Origin: Gluconacetobacter diazotrophicus PA1 5
GTDB lineage: Bacteria; Pseudomonadota; Alphaproteobacteria; Acetobacterales; Acetobacteraceae
Assembly: GCF_000067045.1 (NCBI RefSeq)
Contig: NC_010125.1
Coordinates: 3,760,001-3,824,000, forward strand
Direction: 5' to 3'
Length of the DNA stretch: 64,000 bases
In this document: positions 1-7,934 of the stretch, one piece after another
How positions within the stretch are numbered: the stretch's first letter is position 1
Layout: each line of letters begins with the position of its first letter
Notes under the pieces: generated by a model
The model's input: only the letters and a program-made list of their open reading frames with translations
Database searches by the model: none
What the model was told of the DNA's origin: nothing
Position numbers and translations under genes: made by a program

Positions 1-2
1 TG

Positions 3-443
3 ATCACCGACTATCTCGGCTATGGCCCCGCGGCCGGCCGGCCGGCGGCGCCGGCGGTTCCGGCCGGGTGCCTGGGGCTCTATTACGCGGCCGATATCGG
101 GCAGGTCTATGTCTGGGACGGGGCGTGGCAGGCCTGGGCGCCGCCCGGGCAGTCCTTCGCCGGGTCGCTGGCCGGGGCGGGAACCTCGCAGGGGACGGCC
201 GCCGTGCTGGCGGCGGACGTCAACCTGTTCACCACCGTGGCGGCCGGGAGCGGGGCGGTGCTGAGCGCCGGCGCGGCCGGCACGTGGCAGAAGGTGCTGA
301 ACCGGGGGGCGGCATCGCTGCTGGTCTATCCGCCGCCGGGTGGGGCGATCGACGCGGGGGCGGCGGATGCGCCGGCCACCATCCTGGCCGGCGGGGGCGC
401 GACCTTCTGGCAGAACAGTGCAACGCAATGGTATTCGGAATGA
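3..443 (+). CDS. Phage tail/structural protein, C-terminal part (5' end outside window)
   Basis: The frame is open from the window edge to TGA at 443, giving 146 residues with no start in view. The visible part has a Tyr/Trp-rich segment (LGLYYAADIGQVYVWDGAWQ) followed by Gly/Ala-rich turns, as in tail-fibre or baseplate-associated proteins of tailed phages. It overlaps the next gene by 4 bp (ATGA), so the two are translationally coupled. I do not recognise a specific family. The phage assignment rests on the neighbouring genes. Confidence 0.55.
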   Translation: MTDYLGYGPAAGRPAAPAVPAGCLGLYYAADIGQVYVWDGAWQAWAPPGQSFAGSLAGAGTSQGTAAVLAADVNLFTTVAAGSGAVLSAGAAGTWQKVLNRGAASLLVYPPPGGAIDAGAADAPATILAGGGATFWQNSATQWYSE

Positions 444-1441
444 AGACACTGCTGATCCTGGCCGGCGCGCTGGCGCTGGCCGCCCCGGCCCGCGCGCAGG
501 TCGTGGGGCCGGTTTCGCATCGCGACGTGCCGGCCTGCCCCGACAGCGGGGGGAATCACCTGAATTACCAGCCGCTGACGGGGGTGTTTTCCTGCGGGAC
601 GACGGGGAACGTGCCCGCGATCGGCAATGATACGGTGCTGGGCAATGTCAGCGGCGGCAGCGCGGCGGCCGGGGCGCTGACGCAGGGGCAACTGACGGCG
701 CTGGTCCAGCCGTTCACCGCCGGCCTGTCGGGCGCGGTGCCGGCCAGCGGCGGCGGGACGACCAATTTCCTGCGTGCCGACGGGACATGGGCGGCGCCAC
801 CAGGAGGGGGCGCCGCCACGCCGCGGATCGTCCAGAGCCAGGTGGTGGCCTATCCGTCCTCGGCGCTGTCGGTGGCGCTTCCGGCCGTGCCCCAGCCGGG
901 AAACATGCTGCTGTTCGTCGGCACGAAATGGAGTACCAGTCCCTCGATGGTTCCGGGCTGGACGCAGCTCTACTGGGCCGGGTCCGAGTCCAACGACGGG
1001 CTGATGGTCGTCTATCGGTATGCGATGCCCGGGGATACCGGCAGCATCACGCTTTCGACCCAGGCGACGGGGTGGTCGGGGTGTCTGTTCGAACTCTCCG
1101 GGGTGGCGGCGGGCAATATCGTTTCCGTCCAGGAGGGCGACAATTATTCGGGCGGCGGTACCTCGGTCAGCGCGGGGTCGGGGCTGCCCGACGACGACAG
1201 CATCCTGGTCGGCATCGTCTTTTCCGAAGGGGCCGCCACCCAGCCCACCGTGACGCTGACCGGCGCGACGCAGGGACAATCGACATGGGCGACCGGGTCA
1301 TCCAATGGTGGAAACCGGTTCGTCGCATCGTTTTCGACCGGCCCGCTGCCCAGGGGCGGGGCCACGATCGGCGCGGCGTTTTCGAGTGTCGCGACCGGGG
1401 CCAACATCATGGGGGCGGTCGCGATCAGTCCGGTGCGATAG
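440..1441 (+). CDS. Phage tail-fibre-like protein with N-terminal signal-peptide-like segment
   Basis: 333 residues from the ATG that overlaps the preceding stop. The segment TTNFLRADGTWAAP (about residues 110-123) is the 'FLRADGTWA' motif common in tail-fibre and receptor-binding proteins. The C-terminal half is a beta-rich, Gly/Ser/Thr-rich domain. The N-terminus (MKTLLILAGALALAAPARAQ) looks exactly like a cleavable Sec signal peptide, which is unusual for a virion protein. Longer in-frame starts exist upstream but lie inside the preceding gene. The assignment as a tail appendage is a family-level inference. Confidence 0.65.
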   Translation: MKTLLILAGALALAAPARAQVVGPVSHRDVPACPDSGGNHLNYQPLTGVFSCGTTGNVPAIGNDTVLGNVSGGSAAAGALTQGQLTALVQPFTAGLSGAVPASGGGTTNFLRADGTWAAPPGGGAATPRIVQSQVVAYPSSALSVALPAVPQPGNMLLFVGTKWSTSPSMVPGWTQLYWAGSESNDGLMVVYRYAMPGDTGSITLSTQATGWSGCLFELSGVAAGNIVSVQEGDNYSGGGTSVSAGSGLPDDDSILVGIVFSEGAATQPTVTLTGATQGQSTWATGSSNGGNRFVASFSTGPLPRGGATIGAAFSSVATGANIMGAVAISPVR

Positions 1442-1547
1442 GACGGTGCGACAGGACGGGGCGACAGGACGGGGCCGGGCACAGGATTGCCCTTGCCTGC
1501 CTGATCTATATTGTAGCCCATACGCTTCCCCAGACCTGCGGAAAACC

Positions 1548-3080
1548 ATGAGTAACGGTGACATATTAAAGAGACCCCAGCGTACGAGTGCTGTCATTTT
1601 CCTTGTCGTGACTCTGGTCTATTTTTATTCCGCGGTGCGGTATGCGCGTCATGCCCCGCTGTGGATGGATGAAGTCCTGACTTATTACACCATTCGACAG
1701 GCGGACCTGTCCCACGTCTTGAGGGCTGTCTGGAGCGGGACCGATTTTTCGCCGTTTTTCATGCATGCCGTGCTTCATGTCATACCGCCTGTCGACCAGG
1801 GCGACCTGTTGTCTCCACGCATTCTTTCAATTTTTTCCGCTTATGGTGCCGCGCTGTGCCTGTTGCGGCTTGCGCGGAAATATTTTGAATTGCCGGTGGC
1901 GGTTCTGTCTTTCAGCCTGCTGCTGGCGTCCTATTTTTTCTTCTTTGCCGTGCAGGCGCGCGAGTATGCGCTGATCGTTTTCCTGTTTTCCGCTTCCCTG
2001 CTGGTGTGGAGCAATGTGTGTGACGGGAATAACGACAGAAAGAACCTGTTCCTTCTGTGGGTTTTCCTGTCACTGACACTCTGCACGCATTTTTATGGTG
2101 TCGTGTCGATCATCGTGATGGCGTTGTGCGAAACGGTCTGGGACCTGCGGACAAGGCGTATCCGCTGGCCGGTATGGATCACGCTTGCGGCGACCTGCCC
2201 GGTCGGCATGGCCTGGATCCCGTGGGCGCGTCATCTGCAGATGCTGAATGCCGGCGATCAGAATGGTCCTTTTTATTATGCTTATCCCACGTTCGAAAAA
2301 TTATGGTCCTATACGGTTCTCTTCATGGGGGGGAACTATGTTTTTCCGATCATTGCGGTGTCGTGTCTCGCGGCTTCCTTCCTGTTCCCCGGTTCCGGGG
2401 ACGTCCCGCCGGAGAATGCGCAAGCGGGACGCCGCGTCCTGGGATGCATCGTGCTGTCCGTCGGCTGCGTTCCCCTGATCGTGTTTTGCCTGGCGCGTTT
2501 TCTGACCGGTTCCTTCAGTGCGCGCTATATGGCTGATTTCCTGACCTTCGATGCTGTCGCCATCCCGTTCGCGATAGGGTGGACGCGACGCGCGACGCTG
2601 TTTTCGATGTTGATGTGCCCGGCCCTGGCCTGCATGATCGTGCTGTATTCGGCCGATGACACGATGGACCTGAGTTCGGTCAGAAGTCTGCAGGCCATTC
2701 CTTCCGGCCTTCCTGTGGTGATTGGCGAGGGGCTGCTCTTTATCGAATTGCAGCAGAAAATTTATCGGCCGTTTTCGAGGCATGCCGTCTATCTTTATGG
2801 ATTGGAAAACGTTCCGAACGTCGACCGCACGAATGAACATGCGATACGGTACCTCCATAAGGTTGTGCCGTGGATGCGGGTCAGTCAGTTCGACGATTTC
2901 TTGAGGGACAATCATCATTTTTATGTCCTTTCCCGAAATCCGGCTACGGAAGACTATGTCTCGCCGGCGCTCAGGCAACGCGGAGTCCTGTGCCGAACGG
3001 CGTTCAGGGACGCGGATGTGACGGTGTTCGAGGCCGGGACGGACTGCAAAAGGATGGTGCCCGCCGTATCGGGACACTGA
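1548..3080 (+). CDS. GT-C type membrane glycosyltransferase (prophage cargo gene)
   Basis: 510 residues with about ten hydrophobic helices. The first periplasmic loop has WMDEVLTYY with the acidic pair expected of GT-C fold enzymes (PMT/ArnT-like), followed by the AREYAL motif typical of GT39-related proteins. Such enzymes transfer a sugar from a polyprenyl-phosphate carrier to an envelope acceptor. Its base composition is visibly more AT-rich than the flanking tail genes, and it has its own gap on both sides, so it looks like a lysogenic-conversion gene placed in a tail operon. Modification of LPS or exopolysaccharide against superinfection is inference. ATG 1548 is chosen because the hydrophobic N-terminus starts there. 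Confidence 0.7.
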   Translation: MSNGDILKRPQRTSAVIFLVVTLVYFYSAVRYARHAPLWMDEVLTYYTIRQADLSHVLRAVWSGTDFSPFFMHAVLHVIPPVDQGDLLSPRILSIFSAYGAALCLLRLARKYFELPVAVLSFSLLLASYFFFFAVQAREYALIVFLFSASLLVWSNVCDGNNDRKNLFLLWVFLSLTLCTHFYGVVSIIVMALCETVWDLRTRRIRWPVWITLAATCPVGMAWIPWARHLQMLNAGDQNGPFYYAYPTFEKLWSYTVLFMGGNYVFPIIAVSCLAASFLFPGSGDVPPENAQAGRRVLGCIVLSVGCVPLIVFCLARFLTGSFSARYMADFLTFDAVAIPFAIGWTRRATLFSMLMCPALACMIVLYSADDTMDLSSVRSLQAIPSGLPVVIGEGLLFIELQQKIYRPFSRHAVYLYGLENVPNVDRTNEHAIRYLHKVVPWMRVSQFDDFLRDNHHFYVLSRNPATEDYVSPALRQRGVLCRTAFRDADVTVFEAGTDCKRMVPAVSGH

Positions 3081-3126
3081 AACCTCGGTCCCTGGAAGCG
3101 GGCGGGATCGGCGTCCGCTCTTGTGC

Positions 3127-3209
3127 TTGCGCGGGCATGCCGATCCGCGATACAAACCACGCATCGGGCACAGGCACCGCCCATCATCCGAACGTCCCCC
3201 GCCGGGGGA
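3127..3209 (+). promoter_or_regulatory. Phage promoter and leader module, copy 1
   Basis: TTGCGC (3127-3132), an 18-base spacer and TACAAA (3151-3156) are followed by a leader containing GGGCACAGGCACCGCCC (3166-3182) and a small GC hairpin (TCCCCC-gcc-GGGGGA, 3195-3209). The same arrangement recurs at 5756-5841 ahead of the tail-collar gene. The repetition of spacing, leader and hairpin is seen directly; promoter function is inferred. Confidence 0.5.
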
Positions 3210-3231
3210 TGTGTACGCGAATGCAGGTGCC

Positions 3232-3576
3232 ATGTCCGTCCAGCCCCTTTCCCTGATTCCCGCGCAGGCCGTGCCGTCCGCGACCGCCGTGCTGTATACG
3301 TCGCCCGTGGGCGTGATCTCGCGCATCGACAGTCTGAGCGTGTGCAATGTCGGGGCCGTTCCAGCGCAGGTCACGATCAATCTGGTGCCGTCTGGGGCGG
3401 CGGCCGGGTCCGGCAACGTCACGACGTCCGGCCAGACCATCCTGCCCGGCCAGACCTGGAACAGTCCGAACGAGATCGGCAAGGTGCTGGGCGCGGGCGA
3501 TGCCATCGCCGTCCTGTCCTCGGTTGCGAATGCGTTGACGATCGCGGCCGGCGGCCTGCAGGTGACCGCGTCGTGA
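3232..3576 (+). CDS. Hypothetical phage structural protein
   Basis: 114 residues, no cysteine-rich or enzymatic motif. The sequence is Ser/Val/Ala-rich and predicted beta (SLSVCNVGAVPAQVTINLV). This resembles small decoration or tail-attachment proteins, but I cannot name a family. It is the first gene after promoter module 1 and overlaps the next gene by 4 bp (GTGA). ATG 3232 is preferred because AGGT lies just upstream; an in-frame GTG at 3211 is an alternative. Confidence 0.55.
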   Translation: MSVQPLSLIPAQAVPSATAVLYTSPVGVISRIDSLSVCNVGAVPAQVTINLVPSGAAAGSGNVTTSGQTILPGQTWNSPNEIGKVLGAGDAIAVLSSVANALTIAAGGLQVTAS

Positions 3577-4049
3577 CCGCGTATCGGGTCGAGCCCTGGG
3601 CACGGGTCCTGCCGGAGTTGCAGGCGTTGTGGGAGGGCCATTGGCGCGAGGTCGGGCGCGACCATGATGCGATGCCGCTCTCGCCCGATCTGGCGAAATA
3701 CGCGGCGATCGATGCGCAGGACTGCCTGCATGTGGTGACGATGCGGTGTGACGGCCGGCTGGTCGGTTATGTCGTTGCCATCATCCAGACCCACCTGCAT
3801 TACCAGACGGTCCTGCATGCGGTGCTGGACCTGTATTACGTCGTGCCCGAGGCCCGGCGCTGGATGGCGGGGCCGGCGCTGCTGCGCGCGGCCGAACGGA
3901 CGCTGGCCGCGCGGGGCGTGCGGCGCGTGGTCGCCGGCACGAAACTGCATCATGCGCCCGACGGGCGGCCGCTGGATAACGGCGCGATCCTGCGGCGGCT
4001 GGGCTGGGCGCCGTTCGAGACGCTTTATGAAAGGTGGATCGCACCATGA
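3573..4049 (+). CDS. GNAT-family N-acetyltransferase (phage-associated)
   Basis: 158 residues starting with GTG 3573, which overlaps the previous stop. The central part (VGYVVAIIQTHLHYQTVLHAVLDLYYVVPEARRW) followed by a helix with LLRAAERTLAARGVRRV is the beta4-alpha3-beta5 core of GNAT acetyltransferases, where acetyl-CoA binds. Small GNAT proteins are frequent next to tail and ejection genes of alphaproteobacterial prophages; their substrate is unknown. It sits in a tight cluster (3232-4762) with 4-bp overlaps at both ends. Confidence 0.65.
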   Translation: MTAYRVEPWARVLPELQALWEGHWREVGRDHDAMPLSPDLAKYAAIDAQDCLHVVTMRCDGRLVGYVVAIIQTHLHYQTVLHAVLDLYYVVPEARRWMAGPALLRAAERTLAARGVRRVVAGTKLHHAPDGRPLDNGAILRRLGWAPFETLYERWIAP

Positions 4050-4762
4050 CATCGATCATCGGCGGGGTCGCCGGGGGCGTGGGATCGCTGGTCAGCGGGC
4101 TCATGGGGTCCGGCGCCGAGAAGAAGGCCGCGGAACAGGAGACCCAGGTCGAACAGAATGCCCTGAATTACGACCAGGGCATCTATAATACGGCGACCAC
4201 GAACCTCAGCCCGTATGTCTCGACCGGTACCAACGCGCTGTACAGCCTTGCGGACCTGATGGGGCTGGGCGGCGGGTCGAACGGGCAGGGGGCGGGCGCG
4301 CTGGCGGCCTATAACCAATATACCCAGACGCCCTATTACACTTTCCCGCTGCAGCAGGGCGAGCAGGCGCTGAACCAGGCGGCGGCGGCGAAGGGGCTGT
4401 CGCTTTCAGGCGGGCAGCTTTCGGCGCTGGGCAATTATGCCCAGAATTACGCCAGCCAGAATTTCGGGAATTACATGACCGCCCTGCAGCAGTTGGCGGG
4501 GCAGGGATCGAGTGCCGCCGGGACGCTGGCGTCGGCCGGGGCCAATGCGGCCTCGACCGACGGTTCGATCGCGTCGCGCCTGGCCAGCGCGCTGGCCGGC
4601 GGCACGATCGGATCGACCAGCGCGCTGGCCAACGGCATTGCCGGCCTGCTGGGTGGACTGGGCAGCAGTACGAACCTGAGTGCCCTTCTGTCGTCCGTCG
4701 GGGGCGGGACGTCGTATTCGGACCCGTTCGGGGGGGGCGGCACGACGGCGACGGGATTCTGA
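4046..4762 (+). CDS. Phage DNA-ejection / internal virion-like protein
   Basis: 238 residues. It has a Gly-rich hydrophobic N-terminus (SIIGGVAGGVGSLVSGLMGSG), an Asn/Tyr-rich middle, then the block YYTFPLQQGEQALNQAAAAK followed by GLSLSGGQLSAL and a YAQNYASQNF segment. That block is the hallmark of a widespread podovirus-type protein usually annotated as DNA transfer or injection protein. The C-terminus is Ala/Ser/Gly low complexity. The start overlaps the GNAT stop (ATGA). The role in DNA delivery is known only at family level. Confidence 0.6.
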   Translation: MTSIIGGVAGGVGSLVSGLMGSGAEKKAAEQETQVEQNALNYDQGIYNTATTNLSPYVSTGTNALYSLADLMGLGGGSNGQGAGALAAYNQYTQTPYYTFPLQQGEQALNQAAAAKGLSLSGGQLSALGNYAQNYASQNFGNYMTALQQLAGQGSSAAGTLASAGANAASTDGSIASRLASALAGGTIGSTSALANGIAGLLGGLGSSTNLSALLSSVGGGTSYSDPFGGGGTTATGF

Positions 4763-4810
4763 TGCCCGGCGCGTGCCGCCGCCTCGGCGGGCGGCGGCAC
4801 GCGTGGTTCG

Positions 4811-5560
4811 TTATTTGGCCGGAGCGGCCGGCGCGGCCGGAGCAGCGGCGGGGGCCTTCGTGTCCTTGGTGCGCGGGGCGAAGACCATGTCGTCCGCGAT
4901 GAAGCGCAGCGCGTCCTGCGCGTCGGCCAGGGCGGTGTCGGCGCCGTGCGGGTCGGTGTTCACCAGGTTGGAGGCGCGGTAGACATCCGCCGTCACGGGC
5001 TGGAGCGGGGCGACGGCGATGATGAAATCGACGTCGATATCGGCGTTGGCCAGCGCGTGGCTGGTGGACGCGGTATCACCCTTCTTCAGGCTGCTGTTCG
5101 CGGCCTGGACGGCCTGGGCCTTGGCCGGCGTGGCCTCCGGGTCGCGGCTGACGACATATTCGCCGTCCACCGGAATCCAGGTCACGTCCTGCGTGGGGGC
5201 GGTGGGCGCGGGCAGGTGGCCGGGCTTGCCGGCGGGGGCCTTCGGGGCCGGGGTCAGGGCCGCTTCCGCGCGGACGAAGCGGTGGTCGTCGCCCTGGGCC
5301 CGGTCCAGGGCCTGGTTCGCGTCGGCCAGCAGCTTGGTCGCGCCGGCCTTGTCGCCCTGGGCCAGGGCCTGGCGGGCCATGTCGATATCGGCATAGGCGC
5401 GCAGCCCGTCATGCGACAGGCGGCGGAAATCGTGCTCGACCGCGTGACGGTTCGGCCTGGCGGCGTGGGCCTGCGGGGTGGCCACGCCGGAAATCGTCAA
5501 TCCCGCGGTGGCGAGTCCGGTACCGAGTGCGAACGCGGAGAGGCGGCGGCGAAGAGGCAT
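4811..5560 (-). CDS. YfdX-family periplasmic protein
   Basis: 249 residues with an N-terminal signal peptide ending near AHA (about residue 32). An Ala/Asp-rich helical part (IDMARQALAQGDKAGATKLLADANQALDRA) is followed by the WIPVDGEYVVSRDP region and the C-terminal block LKKGDTASTSHALANADIDVDFIIAVAPLQPV, which matches the layout of YfdX proteins (acid/stress-associated, co-located with oxalate genes in enterobacteria). ATG 5560 is preceded by CAGGAG. The C-terminus ends in an Ala/Pro tail. It lies on the opposite strand between two blocks of tail genes, so it is probably prophage cargo. Function in this organism is unknown. Confidence 0.7.
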   Translation of the reverse strand: MPLRRRLSAFALGTGLATAGLTISGVATPQAHAARPNRHAVEHDFRRLSHDGLRAYADIDMARQALAQGDKAGATKLLADANQALDRAQGDDHRFVRAEAALTPAPKAPAGKPGHLPAPTAPTQDVTWIPVDGEYVVSRDPEATPAKAQAVQAANSSLKKGDTASTSHALANADIDVDFIIAVAPLQPVTADVYRASNLVNTDPHGADTALADAQDALRFIADDMVFAPRTKDTKAPAAAPAAPAAPAK

Positions 5561-5755
5561 CTGGAATTCTCCTGTTGACCCCCGAGGATCGCGCCGATGC
5601 CGCGCGGGGCATAGGCCCGCAGGCGCAAGGCGGAGTCCCCCGTGGCGCATGGCGATGGCGTGTGGCCGTGGCGCGTGGCGGCGCGCCGGCCGTGATGGGG
5701 CCTGTCGAAATATCGTGATCCGGGATCAGGATTTTTCATGCGCGTGCCTGCGTCA

Positions 5756-5841
5756 TTGCCAGCATGGGCCGCCGTCGGCTAGGATGACGCATCAGGGCAC
5801 AGGCACCGCCCGTCAACGACACGCGCCCCCCGTGCGGGGCG
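5756..5841 (+). promoter_or_regulatory. Phage promoter and leader module, copy 2
   Basis: TTGCCA (5756-5761), an 18-base spacer and TAGGAT (5780-5785) are followed by a leader carrying GGGCACAGGCACCGCCC (5795-5811), identical to copy 1, and a GC hairpin (CGCCCC/GGGGCG, 5824-5841). It precedes the tail-collar gene at 5858. It probably fires the second tail/lysis transcript. Confidence 0.5.
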
Positions 5842-5857
5842 TGGGTGGGAGTGGTGC

Positions 5858-6760
5858 ATGTCCGGTTCAGCCGCCCGTTTCGTCTGGCCCAACAGTTTCA
5901 GCGTGGACGCGGCCGGCGTGCCGCGCGCGGGCGCGCGACTGTTCTTCTACCAGACCGGGACGACGACGCCGCAGGCGACCTATGCCGATGCGGGGCTGAC
6001 GGTTCCCAATGCGAACCCCGTCATTGCCGATGAAAACGGCCAGTTCGGCAGCATCTTCCTGCTGGGCGCCCCGTCCTATGCCGTGGCGCTGGAGGATGGG
6101 GAGGGCAATCCGGTCTGGACGATGGACCCGGTCGGCGCGGCGGGCGGGGGCGTTGGGGCGGTGCCGGTCGGGACCGTTGCGGATTACGCGGGCGCCACGG
6201 CCCCCGCCGGGTGAATGCTGTGCTGCGGCCAGGCGGTCAGCCGCGCGACCTATGCCGCGCTGTTCGCCGTCATCGGCACCACGTTCGGGGCCGGGGACGG
6301 GGCGACCACGTTCGGGCTTCCGGACCTGCGCGGCCGGGTGGCGACGGGCGTCGACAGCATGGGCGGCACGGCGGCCAACCTGCTGACGATGGCGGGGTCC
6401 GGCATCAACGGCGTGCAACTGGGGGCCGCGGGCGGCAGCCAGATGGCGCCGTCGCATACCCACGCCGTGACCGACCCCGGCCATGCGCACGCGGTGACGG
6501 ACCCGGGCCATGCGCACGGGCCGGGCAGCGGCACCGGCTTCGTCGTCCCGCAGGGAACGGGCGGCGAGATCGTGACCTTCGATGGCGGAAGCCTGACGCC
6601 GGAACATGCGACCGCGCAGACGACGGCCGATACCACCGGTGTCACGGTGGATACGGCGACGACGGGCATCACCCTGGCCGCCGCCGGGACGGGCGCCAGC
6701 CAGAACGTGCAGCCCACGCTGATGCTGAACAAGATCATCTACACCGGGGTGGGGGGATGA
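5858..6760 (+). pseudogene. Phage tail-collar protein split by an in-frame TGA
   Basis: The first part (118 residues) is a tail-fibre N-terminal domain (FYQTGTTTPQATYADAGLT, then PNANPVIADENGQFG) and ends ATAPAG. TGA lies at 6212-6214. The same frame continues MLCCGQAVSRATYAALFAVI and LPDLRGRV, the phage tail-collar domain, to 6760. In intact relatives the motif reads PAGW(L/M)LCDGQAVSR, so the TGA stands exactly where Trp (TGG) is expected. Full length would be 300 residues. The C-terminal half contains a His-containing repeat (HAVTDPGHAHAVTDPGHAH). The 3' end overlaps the next gene by 4 bp. Other phage genes here stop with TGA, so genome-wide recoding is unlikely. Confidence 0.8.
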
Positions 6761-7230
6761 TCGGCGCGGGAGCGCACATTTCGGACTATCCGAAAGAAAG
6801 CGGGAAAACCATGGTGGATGAAAACCTGGTTCTGGACCCTGCCGAGACGTCGGAAACGCTGCGCCGGCACGGTGCGCGGATCGGGCGGCTGGAGGCCGGG
6901 CAGCAGGACATGATGATGAAGCTGGTCGAGATTTCGGCCGAAGGGCGCGCGCGCGGCGCGCATCAGGACCGGCGGGCCGATCGCGACCTGGAGCAGACGC
7001 GCCAGGCGATCGTGGATTTACGCCGCGAAATGCGCGAGGCGATTGCCGAGACCACCGCGCCGCTGGCGGAATCGCAGCGGACGCTGATCCGGATGAACGC
7101 GGAAATCGCAGGTGGCGTCAAGATGATCCGCAATGCGGGATTCGCGCTGGGGGGTGTGGTGTCGGCGCTGCTGGGCTATCAGCCCTTTACCGCGTGGCTG
7201 GGCCGAATCATCCAGGGCGGGGGGTCGTGA
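6757..7230 (+). CDS. Coiled-coil phage membrane protein (holin/lysis-accessory candidate)
   Basis: 157 residues. Residues about 30-125 form a charged helical coiled coil (RRHGARIGRLEAGQQDMMMK, then RRADRDLEQTRQAIVDLRRE), followed by one hydrophobic segment (AGFALGGVVSALLGYQPF) near the C-terminus. ATG 6757 overlaps the preceding stop; ATG 6811 has a purine-rich site (AAAGAAAG) and is a credible alternative. Its position just before the lysozyme-like gene suggests a role in lysis, but no holin family is recognised. Confidence 0.55.
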   Translation: MIGAGAHISDYPKESGKTMVDENLVLDPAETSETLRRHGARIGRLEAGQQDMMMKLVEISAEGRARGAHQDRRADRDLEQTRQAIVDLRREMREAIAETTAPLAESQRTLIRMNAEIAGGVKMIRNAGFALGGVVSALLGYQPFTAWLGRIIQGGGS

Positions 7231-7712
7231 TGGGCGGCATCGATCCCGGCGATCTGAAATGGCGGATCGTGGCGCCGGCGCTGGACCGGCTGGGCCTGGG
7301 CGGGCCGGCGGCCGTCAACCTGCTGACCGGCACCGCGCTGGTGGAATCGCGCGCCGCGCGGCTGGTGCAGGGCGGTGGCGGGCCGGCCCTGGGCCTGTGG
7401 CAGATGGAACCCGCGACGCATGACGCCCTGTGGCGGATGATGGGCGGCGATTCGGCCCATGCCGACCTGGAAACCCGTGTGCGGCGCATGACCTGTTCGG
7501 ACATTCCGCGCGTGCGGCAGATGATCGGCAACCTGCGCTATGGCTGCGCGATGGCGCGGGTGAAGTACCGCTTCGACCCAGAGGCGCTTCCGGATGAGAA
7601 AAACCCGGACGCACTCTGCGCCTATTGGAAGCGTGTCTATAACACGGCACTGGGCGCCGGGGCGGTCGACGCGGTGCATGTGGCGGCCTTCGCGACTGCG
7701 ATCGCGGCCTGA
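7230..7712 (+). CDS. Phage lysozyme/transglycosylase-like protein (candidate endolysin)
   Basis: 160 residues, start overlapping the previous stop (TGATG). The sequence LLTGTALVESRAARLVQ followed by GGPALGLWQMEPATHDALW is the pattern of a soluble lytic transglycosylase-like fold: a catalytic Glu in 'ES' and the downstream 'GxxQMEP' loop. No signal peptide is present, so release would depend on a holin. Peptidoglycan cleavage is inferred from the motif only. Confidence 0.55.
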   Translation: MGGIDPGDLKWRIVAPALDRLGLGGPAAVNLLTGTALVESRAARLVQGGGGPALGLWQMEPATHDALWRMMGGDSAHADLETRVRRMTCSDIPRVRQMIGNLRYGCAMARVKYRFDPEALPDEKNPDALCAYWKRVYNTALGAGAVDAVHVAAFATAIAA

Positions 7713-7715
7713 AAA

Positions 7716-7872
7716 GCGTGCCTGGAGAGGCGCGCTGGAGGCGATCCGACGTGCGTCTGCTGCGCGCCGGTGCTCACGGCCACCAGGCCGCTGCGCTCCG
7801 GTGCTCGCAGACACACGCCGGGCGCTTCACTTCGTTCCGCTCTCGCTCACCAGCACGCCTCTCCAGGCGCGC
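7716..7872. repeat. Long imperfect inverted repeat (structured intergenic element)
   Basis: The 23-base arm at 7716-7738 pairs with 7850-7872 with one G-U and one mismatch (core CCTGGAGAGGCG / CGCCTCTCCAGG). An inner arm CGTGCGTCTGC (7750-7760) pairs with GCAGACACACG (7807-7817), and CGGCC-acca-GGCCG forms a small central hairpin. Transcribed from either strand it would fold into a roughly 157-base multi-tier hairpin. No reading frame explains it. It fills the gap between the endolysin candidate and the next phage gene. Confidence 0.6.
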
Positions 7873-7934
7873 TTCGGAGTGATGGGCGCGGGCTTTTTCA
7901 CAATTACTCGAAACGATGGAATTCGGAGAGTCTC

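Noticed and set aside
6212-6214. Genome-wide or phage-wide recoding of TGA as Trp
   Set aside because: Neighbouring phage genes end at TGA with tight overlaps (443, 3576, 4049, 6760, 7230), so TGA is a stop here.
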